Positions 44,870 to 54,045 of a DNA stretch of 64,000 nt are shown piece by piece. The DNA comes from Saccharothrix espanaensis DSM 44229 (GTDB lineage: Bacteria; Actinomycetota; Actinomycetes; Mycobacteriales; Pseudonocardiaceae). Made by a program: the position numbers and the translations under genes. The notes under the pieces are model-generated. The model had not been told where the DNA came from and did no database searches. It saw only the letters and a list, made by a program, of their open reading frames with translations. The stretch is from NCBI RefSeq assembly GCF_000328705.1, contig NC_019673.1, forward strand, positions 4,898,001 through 4,962,000. Reading direction: 5' to 3'. Positions within the stretch are counted from its first letter, which is position 1; every line of letters begins with the position of its first letter.

Positions 44870-45833
44870 CAGCATCCTCGACACCATCGGCCGCACGCCC
44901 ATCGTCCGGCTCAACCGGCTCTCCCCCGGCCACGCCACGGTCTACGTCAAGGTCGAGTCGTTCAACCCGGGCGGCTCGGTCAAGGACCGGCTGGCGCTGG
45001 CCGTCATCCTCGACGCCGAGGAGAAGGGGCTGCTCAAGCCCGGCGACACGATCGCCGAGTGCACCTCCGGCAACGTCGGCATCGCGCTGGCGATGGTCGC
45101 CGCCGCCCGCGGCTACAAGTTCGTGGCGCTGATGGGCGACACGTACTCGGTGGAGCGGCGCAAGCTGATCCGCGCGTACGGCGGCAAGGTCATCCTGTTC
45201 CCCGGCAGCGAGGGCAGCGCGGGCGGCAACCGCCGGGCGGACGAGCTGGCCGAGAAGTACGGCTGGTTCCGCGCCAACCAGTTCGACAACCAGGCCAACC
45301 CCGCCTACCACCGGGAGACCACCGCGGCGGAGATCCTCGCCGACTTCGCGGGCAAGCGGCTGGACTACTTCGTCACCGGCTTCGGCACCACCGGCACGCT
45401 CACCGGCGTGGGCCAGATGCTCAAGCTCGCCCGGCCCGGGGTGCGCGTCATCGCCACCGAACCGGAGAACGCCGCGGTGCTGTCCGGCAAGGAGTGGAGC
45501 GTCCACAAGATCCAGGGCTGGTCGCCCAACTTCGTGCCCAGCCTGCTGGACCGGACCGTCATCGACGAGCTGATCACCGTCAACGAGGACGAGGGGCGCG
45601 ACATCGCGCGCCGGCTGGCCGTCGAGGAGGGCATCTTCGCGGGCATCTCCGCCGGCGCCACGCTCGCCACGGCGTTGCGCGTGGCCGAGACCGCGCCGGA
45701 GGGCTCCGTGCTGCTGGCGATGCTGCCCGACACCGGCGAGCGCTACCTGTCCACGTTCCTGTTCGACGGGGTGAGCGAGGAGTCCGACGACGAGTGGCTG
45801 GCGTCGCTGGAGCCGGCCCCGCGCGACACCTGA
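44856..45833 (+). CDS. dcsD: O-ureido-L-serine synthase (DcsD-like, cysteine-synthase fold)
   Basis: This 325-aa PLP enzyme condenses O-acetylserine with hydroxyurea. PLP Lys43 is in NPGGSVKDRLA; the substrate loop reads CTSGNVGIAL where cysteine synthases have TSGNTGI (Val74 for Thr), and the glycine-rich phosphate loop is GFGTTGTLTGVG. It may also make cysteine. ATG 44856 lies inside the end of the racemase gene, with GAAGGAC upstream, so the two are coupled. Confidence 0.9.
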   Translation: MPLYDSILDTIGRTPIVRLNRLSPGHATVYVKVESFNPGGSVKDRLALAVILDAEEKGLLKPGDTIAECTSGNVGIALAMVAAARGYKFVALMGDTYSVERRKLIRAYGGKVILFPGSEGSAGGNRRADELAEKYGWFRANQFDNQANPAYHRETTAAEILADFAGKRLDYFVTGFGTTGTLTGVGQMLKLARPGVRVIATEPENAAVLSGKEWSVHKIQGWSPNFVPSLLDRTVIDELITVNEDEGRDIARRLAVEEGIFAGISAGATLATALRVAETAPEGSVLLAMLPDTGERYLSTFLFDGVSEESDDEWLASLEPAPRDT

Positions 45834-45883
45834 TCGGACACCCCCACCCCGAGCGGGCACCCGAGCGGAACAGGAGCAGGCGC

Positions 45884-47041
45884 ATGGCAGAGTTCGTCCC
45901 CCCGGCAACGCGCTTCGTCGACCTGCCCGCGCCCTTCCGGATGAGGCGCGGCGGCGTGCTGCACGGCGCGCGCATCGGCTACGAGACGGTCGGCGAGCTG
46001 AACCCGGCCGGTGACAACGCGGTGCTGATCCTCACCGGGCTCTCGCCCAGCGCGCACGTCGCCGCGCACCCGGACAACCCCGCCCCCGGCTGGTGGGAGG
46101 CGATGGTGGGGCCGGGCAAACCGGTCGACACCAACCGCTGGCACGTCGTCTGCGTCAACTCGCTGGGCAGCTGCATGGGCTCGACCGGGCCGCCGTCGCC
46201 GGACCCGGCCACCGGCGAGCCCTACCGGCTGCGGTTCCCCGACCTGTCCGTGGAGGACATCGCGGACGCGGCGGCCGCGGCGGTGCGCGCGCTGGGCTAC
46301 GAACGGCTGGCGTGCGTCATCGGCGCGTCCATGGGCGGCATGAGCGCGCTGGCGTTGTTGACCCGGCACCCCGAGCTGACCCGCAACCACGTCAACATCT
46401 CCTCGGCGGTCCACTCGCTGCCGTTCTCCATCGCCGTGCGCTCCCTCCAGCGCGAGGCCATCCACACCGACCCGCGCTGGGACCTGGGCCGCTACGACGA
46501 GGAGAGCTACCCGGACCGCGGCATGCTCATGGCCCGCAAGCTGGGCATGATGACCTACCGGTCGGCCGACGAGTGGGACACCCGGTTCGGGCGGACGCGC
46601 GTGGCCCCAGAACGGGGCCCAGAACCGAGTTCAGCGCCGGGCTTCGAACCGGGCCCGGAACCGGCCACCGCGCCGTTCGGCGCCGAGTTCGAGGTGGAGC
46701 GCTACCTGGAGTGCCACGCCCAGCGCTTCACCCGCCGGTTCGACCCGAACAGCTACCTCTACCTCAGCCGCAGCATGGACTGGTTCGACCTCGGCGAGTC
46801 GTGCGGCGGCACCGCCGAGGAGGCGCTCGCCGCGCTGCGCCTGGACAAGGCCCTGGTGATCGGCGTGCAGACCGACCTGCTGTTCCCGCTGCGCCAGCAG
46901 CGCCAGATCGTCGAGGGGCTCAGCGCCGGCAGCGCCGACGTCGGGTTCCTGGCGCTGGAATCGCCGCAGGGTCACGACGCCTTCCTGGTCGACACCGCGC
47001 GCTTCGGACCGCCGGTGTCGAAGTTCCTGTTCGAGCTGTGA
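45884..47041 (+). CDS. dcsE: L-serine O-acetyltransferase of the MetX family (DcsE-like)
   Basis: This 385-aa alpha/beta hydrolase-fold acyltransferase has the nucleophile Ser in IGASMGGMSALAL, Asp in GVQTDLLFPLRQQ and His in SPQGHDAFLVD. The segment LTGLSPSAHVAAHP replaces the homoserine-specific loop of true MetX enzymes, which I associate with serine-specific members. It supplies O-acetylserine to DcsD. Oddity: a Pro/Glu-rich insertion of about 25 residues near 243-267, encoded by imperfect GAACCGGGCCC-like repeats. ATG 45884 after CAGGAG. Confidence 0.88.
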   Translation: MAEFVPPATRFVDLPAPFRMRRGGVLHGARIGYETVGELNPAGDNAVLILTGLSPSAHVAAHPDNPAPGWWEAMVGPGKPVDTNRWHVVCVNSLGSCMGSTGPPSPDPATGEPYRLRFPDLSVEDIADAAAAAVRALGYERLACVIGASMGGMSALALLTRHPELTRNHVNISSAVHSLPFSIAVRSLQREAIHTDPRWDLGRYDEESYPDRGMLMARKLGMMTYRSADEWDTRFGRTRVAPERGPEPSSAPGFEPGPEPATAPFGAEFEVERYLECHAQRFTRRFDPNSYLYLSRSMDWFDLGESCGGTAEEALAALRLDKALVIGVQTDLLFPLRQQRQIVEGLSAGSADVGFLALESPQGHDAFLVDTARFGPPVSKFLFEL

Positions 47042-47068
47042 CCACCCCCGGAACGGAAAGAGCCCGAC

Positions 47069-47815
47069 TTGACCGCACACCAGCCGAAAACAGCGCTCGT
47101 CACCGGGGCCAACCGCGGGATCGGCCGCGAGATCGCGCGCCAGCTCGCCGGGCACGGGATCCACGTGCTGCTCTCCGGGCGCGACCGCGACGCCGTCACC
47201 GGGGCGGCGCGGGCCCTGCGCGGCGAGGGCCTCGACGTCGAACCGCTCGTGCTCGACGTGACGAGCTCCGAGAGCATCAGCGCCGCCGCGGCGGAGGTCG
47301 AACTGCGGCACGGCAGCCTCGACATCCTGGTCAACAACGCGGGCGTCCGGGTCGAGCAGTACGGCAAGAAGCCGTCGGAGCAGTCGCTGCGGGAGTGGCG
47401 GGAAACCTTCGACACCAACCTGTTCGGCGTGGTCGAGGTGACCATCGCCTTCCTGCCGCTGATCCGCCGCTCGCCGGCCGGCCGCATCGTCAACGTCGCC
47501 AGCATGCTCGCGTCGCTGACCCGGCACAGCGACGTCGGGTCGTACACCTACAGCGACACGTTCAAGGCGCTGCCCGCCTACAGCGCGTCCAAGAGCGGGG
47601 TCAACTCGTGGACCGTGCACCTGGCCTACGAGCTGCGTGACACGCCGATCAAGGTGAACTCGGTGCACCCCGGCTACACCAAGACCGACATGAACGACGG
47701 CGCGGGCGACCTCGACGTCCAGACCGGCGCCCGGACCGGCGTCGGCATGGCCCTGCTCGACGACGACGGGCCGACCGGCAGCTACGTGCACATGGGGGAA
47801 GTGGTGCCCTGGTGA
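47069..47815 (+). CDS. Short-chain dehydrogenase/reductase in the dcs cluster
   Basis: This 248-aa classical SDR has TGANRGIG, LDILVNNAGVR, the Ser of NVASMLASL, and YSASK with catalytic Tyr and Lys, then VHPGYTKTDMN. It lies between the dcsE- and dcsG-like genes and is coupled to dcsG (GTGA). The accepted D-cycloserine route needs no oxidoreductase, so its role is open: it may be the cluster's DcsF counterpart, a tailoring step or a bystander. TTG 47069 is the only start compatible with an intact Rossmann strand. Confidence 0.88.
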   Translation: MTAHQPKTALVTGANRGIGREIARQLAGHGIHVLLSGRDRDAVTGAARALRGEGLDVEPLVLDVTSSESISAAAAEVELRHGSLDILVNNAGVRVEQYGKKPSEQSLREWRETFDTNLFGVVEVTIAFLPLIRRSPAGRIVNVASMLASLTRHSDVGSYTYSDTFKALPAYSASKSGVNSWTVHLAYELRDTPIKVNSVHPGYTKTDMNDGAGDLDVQTGARTGVGMALLDDDGPTGSYVHMGEVVPW

Positions 47816-48711
47816 AGACCGTCGCGCTCGTCACCGACGAGATCAGCCTGCCCATCGACCACGACATGCCCCCGCTGCTGCACGCGTGCCGGGCGGCGGG
47901 CCTGGTGCCCGAGGTGTGCGACTGGTACGACACCTCGGTCGACTGGTCGCGGTTCGACGCCGTCGTGCCACGCTCGCCGTGGACCTACGTGGACCGCCTG
48001 CCGGACTTCCTCGCCTGGTGCGAGGAAGTCGACGCCGCCACGCTCCTGCTCAACCCCCTGGCGATCGCGCGGTGGGTGCTGGACAAGCACTACGTCGCCG
48101 ACCTCGCCGCCCGGGGCGTGCCGGTCGTGCCGACCAGGTTCGTCGCGCCCGGCACCGACCCGCTCCCGGTGGTGCGCGAGGTCCTCGCCGAGCACCAGGG
48201 CGCCAAGGAGGTCGTGGTCAAGCCGACCATCGGCGCGTACTCCAAGAACGTCCAGCGGTTCGCCCGGCCGCTGGTGGAGGAGGCCGCCCGGTACGCGGGC
48301 AAGCTGCTGGACAACGGCGCCCACGTGATGGTCCAGCCCTACTTCGAGTCGGTCGACCGGCACGGGGAGACCGACCTGATCTTCTTCGAGGAGGAGTTCA
48401 GCCACTCCATCCGCAAGGACGCGATGCTCAGCCCGGACGGCACGGTGAACGTGCCGACGCTGGACACCCGCACGCCGCGCGAGGCCGACGCCGAGGAGCG
48501 GGCGGTCGCGCTGGCCGCGCTCGACGCGGCGGCGTCGCACCTGGGCATCGAGCGGCCCCTGCTCTACGGGCGGGTGGACCTGATCCGCGACGACGACGGC
48601 CGCCCGGTGGTGCTGGAACTCGACCTCTGCGAGCCGTCGCTCAACCTGCCCTTCACCGACACCGGCGCGACGCGGTTCGCCGAGGCGTTGGCGAGGCGGC
48701 TGGGGTCGTAG
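47812..48711 (+). CDS. dcsG: D-cycloserine synthetase (DcsG-like, ATP-grasp)
   Basis: This 299-aa ATP-grasp ligase has ATP-binding elements KEVVVKPTIGAYSKNVQRFA, NGAHVMVQPYFESVDRHGET, the metal-binding Glu/Asn end LYGRVDLIRDDDGRPVVLEL and LDLCEPSLNLPF. It would activate and cyclise O-ureido-D-serine to D-cycloserine, releasing CO2 and ammonia. Size and gene context match the S. lavendulae synthetase as I recall it. GTG 47812 overlaps the SDR stop. Last gene of the contiguous seven-gene operon. Confidence 0.9.
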   Translation: MKTVALVTDEISLPIDHDMPPLLHACRAAGLVPEVCDWYDTSVDWSRFDAVVPRSPWTYVDRLPDFLAWCEEVDAATLLLNPLAIARWVLDKHYVADLAARGVPVVPTRFVAPGTDPLPVVREVLAEHQGAKEVVVKPTIGAYSKNVQRFARPLVEEAARYAGKLLDNGAHVMVQPYFESVDRHGETDLIFFEEEFSHSIRKDAMLSPDGTVNVPTLDTRTPREADAEERAVALAALDAAASHLGIERPLLYGRVDLIRDDDGRPVVLELDLCEPSLNLPFTDTGATRFAEALARRLGS

Positions 48712-48752
48712 TGCGGTCACCGCGCCCGGCGTCGGACGGCGCGCTGCTCGCC

Positions 48753-48806
48753 GTGCGCGGATCCCCCGCCGGGCGCGGATTCCCCGCCACGCGCGGGTTT
48801 TCCGCC
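48753..48806. repeat. Three tandem 18-bp repeats downstream of dcsG
   Basis: Units start at 48753, 48771 and 48789 and share GCGCGGATTCCCCGCC-like sequence. Read in one frame they give xRGFPA hexapeptides, but no gene frames them. They lie in the 235-bp gap before the exporter gene. Confidence 0.65.
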
Positions 48807-48946
48807 GTCCACGTGGGGCCGGCTGCGGTAGCGCGCGCCCGACAGCCGCACCAGGTCGCGGTGCGGGCAATCCGCGCTATTGCGGCAAGAAACTCGTTGA
48901 CCGCGTGAGAACGCCGACCAATTCCTGCTGACTGCTACGGTGGACC

Positions 48947-49855
48947 ATGAAAACGGATAGTAGCGCTACCGCTCCTATCGGAGTATCACCACTGTCGAAG
49001 CGCCAAGGCACCATCTACGCCTCGCTGGCCGTGCTGACCTTCTCCTTCAGCTTCCCCGGAACGGTGTGGGCGCTCGACGGGTTCGGCCCGTGGAGCGCCG
49101 CCGGCGTGCGCGGCGTGCTGGCCGCGCTGATCGCGCTCGCGGCACTGCTGGCCACCCGCGCCCCGCTCCCGGCGCGCTCCGACTGGCCCGCGCTCGCCGT
49201 GGTCGCCGGCGGCTGCGCGGTCGGCTTCCCGCTGCTGACGACGCTCGCGCTGCAAACCTCGTCCACGGCGCACTCGGCGGTGGTGATCGGCGCGCTGCCG
49301 ATGGCCACCGCGGTGATCTCCGCGCTGCTGACCAAGCGCTACCCGTCCGCCCTGTTCTGGGGCGCGGCGGGGACCGGCGCGGCGGCCGTCATCGGGTTCA
49401 CCCTGGCGCAGAACAACGGCATGCCCACCGTCGCCGACCTCTACCTGTTCGCCTCGCTGGTGGTCTGCGCGGCCGGCTACGCCGAGGGCGGCCGGCTGTC
49501 GGCGCACATGCCGGGGTGGCGGGTGATCGCGTGGGGCGTCGTGCTCGCCGCGCCGGTGAACCTCGCCGTGTCGGCGGTCGCGCTGGTGCAGGAACCGGTG
49601 CACCTCACCGTGAAGGCCGTCGCCGGGATGGCCTACATCGCCGCGATCTCGCAGTTCGGCTCGTTCGTCCTGTGGTACCGGGGAATGGGGCTCATCGGCG
49701 TGGTCCGGGCGAGCCAGCTCCAGCTCGCCCAGCCGCTGCTGACGCTCGTGTGGTCCGTCCTGCTGCTCGGGGAGCTCCTGAGCCCGGCCGTCCCGATCAC
49801 CGCCGTCGTCGTGCTCGCCTGCATCGTGGTCACGCAACGCGCGAGAGCCTCCTGA
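48947..49855 (+). CDS. EamA/DMT-family exporter, probable D-cycloserine efflux
   Basis: This 302-aa protein has about ten membrane helices in two EamA halves (SLAVLTFSFSFPGTVWAL, VLAALIALAALLATRAPL, and in the second half WGVVLAAPVNLAVSAVAL, AVPITAVVVLACIVV). DMT proteins export small amino-acid-like molecules. Position directly after dcsG makes it the likely counterpart of the membrane protein DcsJ. It has its own promoter region (gap 235 bp) and ATG 48947. Confidence 0.85.
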   Translation: MKTDSSATAPIGVSPLSKRQGTIYASLAVLTFSFSFPGTVWALDGFGPWSAAGVRGVLAALIALAALLATRAPLPARSDWPALAVVAGGCAVGFPLLTTLALQTSSTAHSAVVIGALPMATAVISALLTKRYPSALFWGAAGTGAAAVIGFTLAQNNGMPTVADLYLFASLVVCAAGYAEGGRLSAHMPGWRVIAWGVVLAAPVNLAVSAVALVQEPVHLTVKAVAGMAYIAAISQFGSFVLWYRGMGLIGVVRASQLQLAQPLLTLVWSVLLLGELLSPAVPITAVVVLACIVVTQRARAS

Positions 49856-49859
49856 CCGG

Positions 49860-50408
49860 TCAGCCGTCCCGCAGGGGCGATTCGGTCAGGATCCGCCAGC
49901 CCAGACCGGTCAGCCGGTGCCGGACCGCGCCGCCGTCGCGGCGTGAGGCGATGAGCCCGACCTTGCGCAGCTCCGTCGCGCCCTGGGAGGCGGTGGAGGG
50001 GCTGACCGCCAACCGCTGCGCCAGGTCGGACGTGGTGCTCTCCTGCCGCAGCGCGTGCAGGATGCGCACCCGGGTGCGCCCGAAGACGCCCGTCAGCGCG
50101 TCGAGCCGCTCCTCGTCCGGCCGCGGCGCGGGCCCGAGCGGGCAGCACAGCGTCGCGGGCCGGTCGCCCTCCTCGGTCAGGGTCGGTTCCGAGCACCCGG
50201 CACCCAGGACGACCACGAGGCCGCGGCCGTCGAGGTGGACGTCCCGCTCCGGGTGCCGGTTCACCAGCAGCGTCGGCGGACACCACCGGACGTCCGGGTG
50301 CACCCGGTTGAGCGCCTCCTCCAGGCAGGCCCCGGCCAGGTCCTCGGGGAAGGCACCGCCGAACCGGACCCTGGCGAGGTCGGTGAGGCCGAAGTGCACC
50401 CTCAGCAT
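49860..50408 (-). CDS. ArsR-like winged-helix regulator with N-terminal DUF5937-type region
   Basis: This 182-aa protein has an N-terminal half HFGLTDLARVRFGGAFPEDL that resembles actinobacterial ArsR-associated DUF5937 proteins. The C-terminal half is a winged helix (TGVFGRTRVRILHALRQEST then TSDLAQRLAVSPSTASQGAT). ATG 50408 after GGGGGAG. It converges on the exporter with 4 bp between stops, so it is a candidate cluster regulator. Confidence 0.78.
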   Translation of the reverse strand: MLRVHFGLTDLARVRFGGAFPEDLAGACLEEALNRVHPDVRWCPPTLLVNRHPERDVHLDGRGLVVVLGAGCSEPTLTEEGDRPATLCCPLGPAPRPDEERLDALTGVFGRTRVRILHALRQESTTSDLAQRLAVSPSTASQGATELRKVGLIASRRDGGAVRHRLTGLGWRILTESPLRDG

Positions 50409-50854
50409 CTTCTCCCCCAAGAATGCGACACACCGCGTCGGCGATCGGGCCGACGCACGTCCGCGAGTCAGCATACCCAGCGACCCGACTGTTTCCAGAG
50501 GTGCCCGCGCGGTCCGCCGAGAGGCGAATTGTCCACCCTGGTAACAGGCCCGCGATTCACTCGTTCGGCGGCCCGTAAACGATCTTCGTCCCGCTTTCTG
50601 AATTAATCGAGAAGGGAGCGGCCGAACCCCGGCACCGAAGGGGTCCGCAGGTGGGTGCGCTGAACGGTGGCTTTCCGCGCCTACCACCGGGGTGTAGTGC
50701 CGGCCAGGTATCTCCATCTGCGACAAATCAATTCCGGCACACCACCGGACACCCGGTCGACCGTTAGCTGCGCAAGTACGAAGTAGAATTCAGCAAGAAT
50801 TGACCGACCCGCCGCCGAACGGCCGCACGGCCAGGGCCGCTACAGTCCCCGGAC
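50409..50854. other. Intergenic region between divergent regulator and C39-like genes
   Basis: About 450 bp, noticeably more AT-rich near 50570-50600 and 50720-50800 (for example TGAATTAATCGAGAAGG). No gene. Promoters for both flanking genes are expected here; no clear dyad was found. Confidence 0.4.
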
Positions 50855-51610
50855 GTGAACAGCGCAGAACCCCTCCCGCCCACCACCGGGACGCCGGATC
50901 CGGAGGTGCCGGGACAGGGTTGGCCCGGCGGGCGGTACGCGCCGCGCATCACCGAGCACTCGTTCGTCTGCCAGTTCGACACGCTGGCGGTGCCCGACCT
51001 CGCCAAGCGCATGTGCGGCCCGGCCTCCGCGGCGATGGTGCTGGCCCACCAGGGGCTCCTCGGCGACCAGTGGCGCGCGGCCGGCTCGCTCGCCCCGTTC
51101 GTGCGCCACGTGATCGACGCGCACGTCGACGGCGCGACCGACGTGCTGCGCCGCCGGTACACCGGGCACGGCCAGGAGTTCGACGTCACCGTGCGGCGGG
51201 TCGCCCAGCCCGACACCTGCGTGGACGGCGCGCTGGTCCGACGCCCGGACGACCGGGTCGAGCGCGGCGACGAGGCCCGGTTCACCCCCGCGTTCACCAT
51301 GGTCGGCGGCTACGACCACCGGTTCTCCGCCGCGCTGTTCGGGACGTTCGGGGTGGCCGCCCGCCTGCACCGGCTCGACGTGCGGGAGTTGGCGGCGCAG
51401 TTCGACCGCGGCGAGCTGGACTTCTTCCTGGCCTCCGTGCGCGGCGCGCTCTACGAGGGCAGCCACGTGGTGGTCGTGGACGGCTACCGCGACGGCGTGT
51501 TCACGGTGGTGGACCCCTCCGACCCCGTCTACCGCGCGGCGGTGCGCTTCTTCCCCGAGGAGACCATGGCGCACCTGTTCAACGGGTTCGGGACGGCGGT
51601 CCTGAGGTGA
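50855..51610 (+). CDS. C39-like papain-fold cysteine peptidase
   Basis: This 251-aa protein has a catalytic-type Cys in RMCGPASAAMVLAHQG, His in YEGSHVVVVDGYRDGVFTVV and Asp in VVDPSDPVYRA, the C39/NlpC-papain arrangement. It has no signal peptide or ABC-transporter domain, so it is not a bacteriocin exporter. It may process or sense a small peptide, or be a stand-alone hydrolase near the dcs genes. GTG 50855; its end overlaps the convergent MFS gene by 32 bp. Confidence 0.72.
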   Translation: MNSAEPLPPTTGTPDPEVPGQGWPGGRYAPRITEHSFVCQFDTLAVPDLAKRMCGPASAAMVLAHQGLLGDQWRAAGSLAPFVRHVIDAHVDGATDVLRRRYTGHGQEFDVTVRRVAQPDTCVDGALVRRPDDRVERGDEARFTPAFTMVGGYDHRFSAALFGTFGVAARLHRLDVRELAAQFDRGELDFFLASVRGALYEGSHVVVVDGYRDGVFTVVDPSDPVYRAAVRFFPEETMAHLFNGFGTAVLR

Positions 51611-52784
51611 CCCCGGCGATCACGCCCAGCAGCGCGAGCGAGACCACGGCGGCGGCCACCCCCAGCCCCCGGTAGCCCCACGCGGTGACCGCCGCGCCGG
51701 CCGCCACGCCGCCCAGCGCGCCGCCGACGTTCATCACCATGTCCGAGAACCCCTGCACGGTGGCGCGCGAGGCGGCCGGGACCGACTCGCCGAGCAGCGC
51801 GGACCCGGCGACGAGCCCGCAGCACCAGCCGATGCCGAGCACGGTCAGGCCGACCGCCAACAGCACCAGGTCGTGCCCGTGCGCGCCCGCGACCAGCAGC
51901 CCCGACACCGTGAGCAGGACGGCACCGGCCGCCAGCACGACACGGCGTCCGCGCCGGTCGGCCGCCCAGCCGACCAGCGGGCTCAGCGCGTACATCCCGG
52001 CGATGTGCAGGCTCATCACCAGGCCGATCGCGGTCAGCGACGCGGCGCCGTGCCCCATGTGGACCGGGGTCATCGACATGACGCCGAACATCACCGCCTG
52101 GCCGACCACCAGGGCCGTCAGCGCCACCAGGGCCGGGCGCGACCCGCGCACCGCCCGCCACGCGCCGGGGCCCCGGACCGGCGTGGCGGCCACCGGCGCC
52201 CGGCGGTCCAGGCCGACCAGGACGGTCAGCGCCGCCAGGCCGTAGGCCAGCGCCGACACCAGGAACGGGCCCGCGGCCGGGGCGAGGCCGAGCGCGGACG
52301 CCGCCCACCGGCCGGGTGCGGCGAGGTTGGGGCCCAGCACGCTGCCGACCGTGGTGGCCCAGACGACCAGCGACAAGTCGCGCGCGCGACGCCCGGGAGG
52401 GGCGTCGTCGGCGGCGGCGAACCTGGCCGCGAGGATCGCCGTCGTCCCGCTGCCGAACAGGACCAGACCCACGAGCAGGAACGGCCAACTGCCGGCGGCG
52501 GCGCTGCACGCGGCGAGGAGGGCGCCCAGCGCCCCGACCCCGTGCGCGGCCGCCAGCGACAACCGGCGGCCGGCGCGCGCCGCGACCACACCCGCCGGGA
52601 CGGCGAACAGCGCGGCACCCAGCACGGCACTCGGCTGCGCGAGGCCGGCCAGGGCGTCCGAGCCCGACAGGTCGCGCACCGCGAGGGCGCCGACCACGAT
52701 CCCCGTGGCGACCCCGATCCCGCCGAGCACCTGCGCCGCGGCGAGCACTCCGAGAACGCGCGTCCGCGTGACCGATGATTGCAC
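51579..52784 (-). CDS. MFS transporter
   Basis: This protein of about 401 aa has 11-12 helices with the MFS loop GWAADRRGRRVVLAAGAV between helices and a duplicated half structure (GVLAAAQVLGGIGVATGIVV, LVSALAYGLAALTVLVGL, LGGVAAGAAVTAWGYRGLGV). It is a drug/metabolite-efflux type. GTG 52784 is taken as start; a GTG 13 codons earlier is possible. It could be a second exporter for the cluster, but its strand differs from the biosynthetic genes. Confidence 0.82.
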   Translation of the reverse strand: MQSSVTRTRVLGVLAAAQVLGGIGVATGIVVGALAVRDLSGSDALAGLAQPSAVLGAALFAVPAGVVAARAGRRLSLAAAHGVGALGALLAACSAAAGSWPFLLVGLVLFGSGTTAILAARFAAADDAPPGRRARDLSLVVWATTVGSVLGPNLAAPGRWAASALGLAPAAGPFLVSALAYGLAALTVLVGLDRRAPVAATPVRGPGAWRAVRGSRPALVALTALVVGQAVMFGVMSMTPVHMGHGAASLTAIGLVMSLHIAGMYALSPLVGWAADRRGRRVVLAAGAVLLTVSGLLVAGAHGHDLVLLAVGLTVLGIGWCCGLVAGSALLGESVPAASRATVQGFSDMVMNVGGALGGVAAGAAVTAWGYRGLGVAAAVVSLALLGVIAGVTSGPPSRTR

Positions 52785-53159
52785 CGGTCCACTGTCCCAG
52801 AGCTCCCCGGCCGCGCGCCGCACTTTTCGCGATCACCCGGAATAATCTTCGGTACTCCGTTCGGGTGCCGACTCTGTCGGTGTCCGAACATTGCAGACCC
52901 GTGGCCTCCATGTTACGTTGGAAACGCTTCGGCGAATGGGTGGTCGACCCGATCACCGCACTCGGTCGAACTGTCGACAGGGGTTATCCACCCAAGGTCT
53001 TCCACTGGGGAATTCCGTTTTCCGACCGCCGGTCCGCGCTTCTCCGCCGGATGTTCCGCGAGCGGACACCGGCCGACCGTCCGGGAAACTCATGGCGAAC
53101 AATCCCCCGGCGCAGGTGGAACCGAATCAGCCGCAATCGGGAACTGGGGAGGCACGGCC
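52785..53159. other. Upstream region of the resistance operon
   Basis: About 375 bp between divergent genes. The frame of the next gene stays open back to 52779 but without family signal or ribosome site. TTGGAAACGCTTCGG near 52918 and a moderately AT-rich 52840-52930 region are the likely promoter area. Confidence 0.4.
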
Positions 53160-54032
53160 ATGATGAAGAAGCACACCATCATCGCCTCGGAGGAGGAGTT
53201 ACACGAGTTCGTCCGCGACGAACTCGCCGAACGCGTGTCGGACGACCTGGTGATCATGGGTGGGCACTACATGCTGTTCGCCGACGAGGACTCCGACGCG
53301 CTGGTGCCCGGCATCATCGAGGAGCAGGCGTCGGAGACCATGCGCACGCGGATCGAGCGGCGCGTCGGCATCTTCCCCGGCTACACCTGGGACCTGGCCG
53401 TGGAACTGGCCGAGAAGCACGCGGGCCAGTTCGCCGACACCCGGCTGCTGCTGCTGGTCAACGACTGGCAGTACGTGCCGACGCGAGGCCGGTCGGCGAG
53501 CGAGTTGCGGGCCGAGCACTTCGCCGGCATGGACGCGCTGCCCGCCCGCTTCCGCGAAACGCTCGCCCGCTCGTCGGTGCTCTCCGAGGCCAACGTGCTC
53601 GCCAGCCGCAAGCACCCACTGGTCTTCCCGGAGACCTGGCTCAAGTACCGCTTCCAGAAGAGCGCGGACAAGCTCGTCAAGCAGGGCAGGCTGGAGAAGC
53701 GCCTGCTGGAGACCGGCCGCGCGGGCGACGCCGAGGTCTCCTTCCTCGACGCCGACGGCAACTACCGCACGCTGATCAGCTGCGGCGTCACCGGGTGCGC
53801 GGGCGAGATCACCGAGATGATCTCCGAGGTGCACCGCGCCGGCCACCGCACGCTGCTGATCTTCGCGCCGGGCGAGTGCTTCGCCCCGGTGCGCACGGGC
53901 GTCGAGATCGCCTTGGAGCTCTACGGCCTGACCGGTATGCACGTGCTCGTCGCCGACCCCGGTGGCAGCGGCGAGATGTCCGTGGCGGAGATCTACGGCA
54001 AGACGGTCAACGCCGTCTCGTTCCGGTCCTGA
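53160..54032 (+). CDS. Protein of unknown function, first gene of the resistance operon
   Basis: The family is not recognised. The soluble 290-aa protein has segments EEELHEFVRDELAERVSDDL, IMGGHYMLFADEDSD, TRLLLLVNDWQYVPTRGRSA, a basic middle LKYRFQKSADKLVKQGRLEK, then LISCGVTGCAGEITEMISEV and TLLIFAPGECFAPVRTGVEI. Two late cysteines (SCGVTGC, GECF) near a putative nucleotide- or metal-binding loop suggest an enzyme. GGGGAGG before ATG 53160 is strong. It is followed after 13 bp by the IscS-like gene and the D-Ala-D-Ala ligase, so the three act together. Confidence 0.8.
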   Translation: MMKKHTIIASEEELHEFVRDELAERVSDDLVIMGGHYMLFADEDSDALVPGIIEEQASETMRTRIERRVGIFPGYTWDLAVELAEKHAGQFADTRLLLLVNDWQYVPTRGRSASELRAEHFAGMDALPARFRETLARSSVLSEANVLASRKHPLVFPETWLKYRFQKSADKLVKQGRLEKRLLETGRAGDAEVSFLDADGNYRTLISCGVTGCAGEITEMISEVHRAGHRTLLIFAPGECFAPVRTGVEIALELYGLTGMHVLVADPGGSGEMSVAEIYGKTVNAVSFRS

Positions 54033-54045
54033 GGCGGTCCCCGCG

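Noticed and set aside
44856-47041. CysK- and MetX-like genes as ordinary cysteine/methionine biosynthesis
   Set aside because: They are coupled to a hydroxyarginase, a DapF-type racemase and an ATP-grasp cyclase, and carry altered substrate loops (TSGNV, GLSPSAHVA).
50855-51610. C39-like protein as a bacteriocin-processing ABC peptidase
   Set aside because: It has no membrane or ATPase domains and no precursor peptide with a double-Gly leader is visible nearby.
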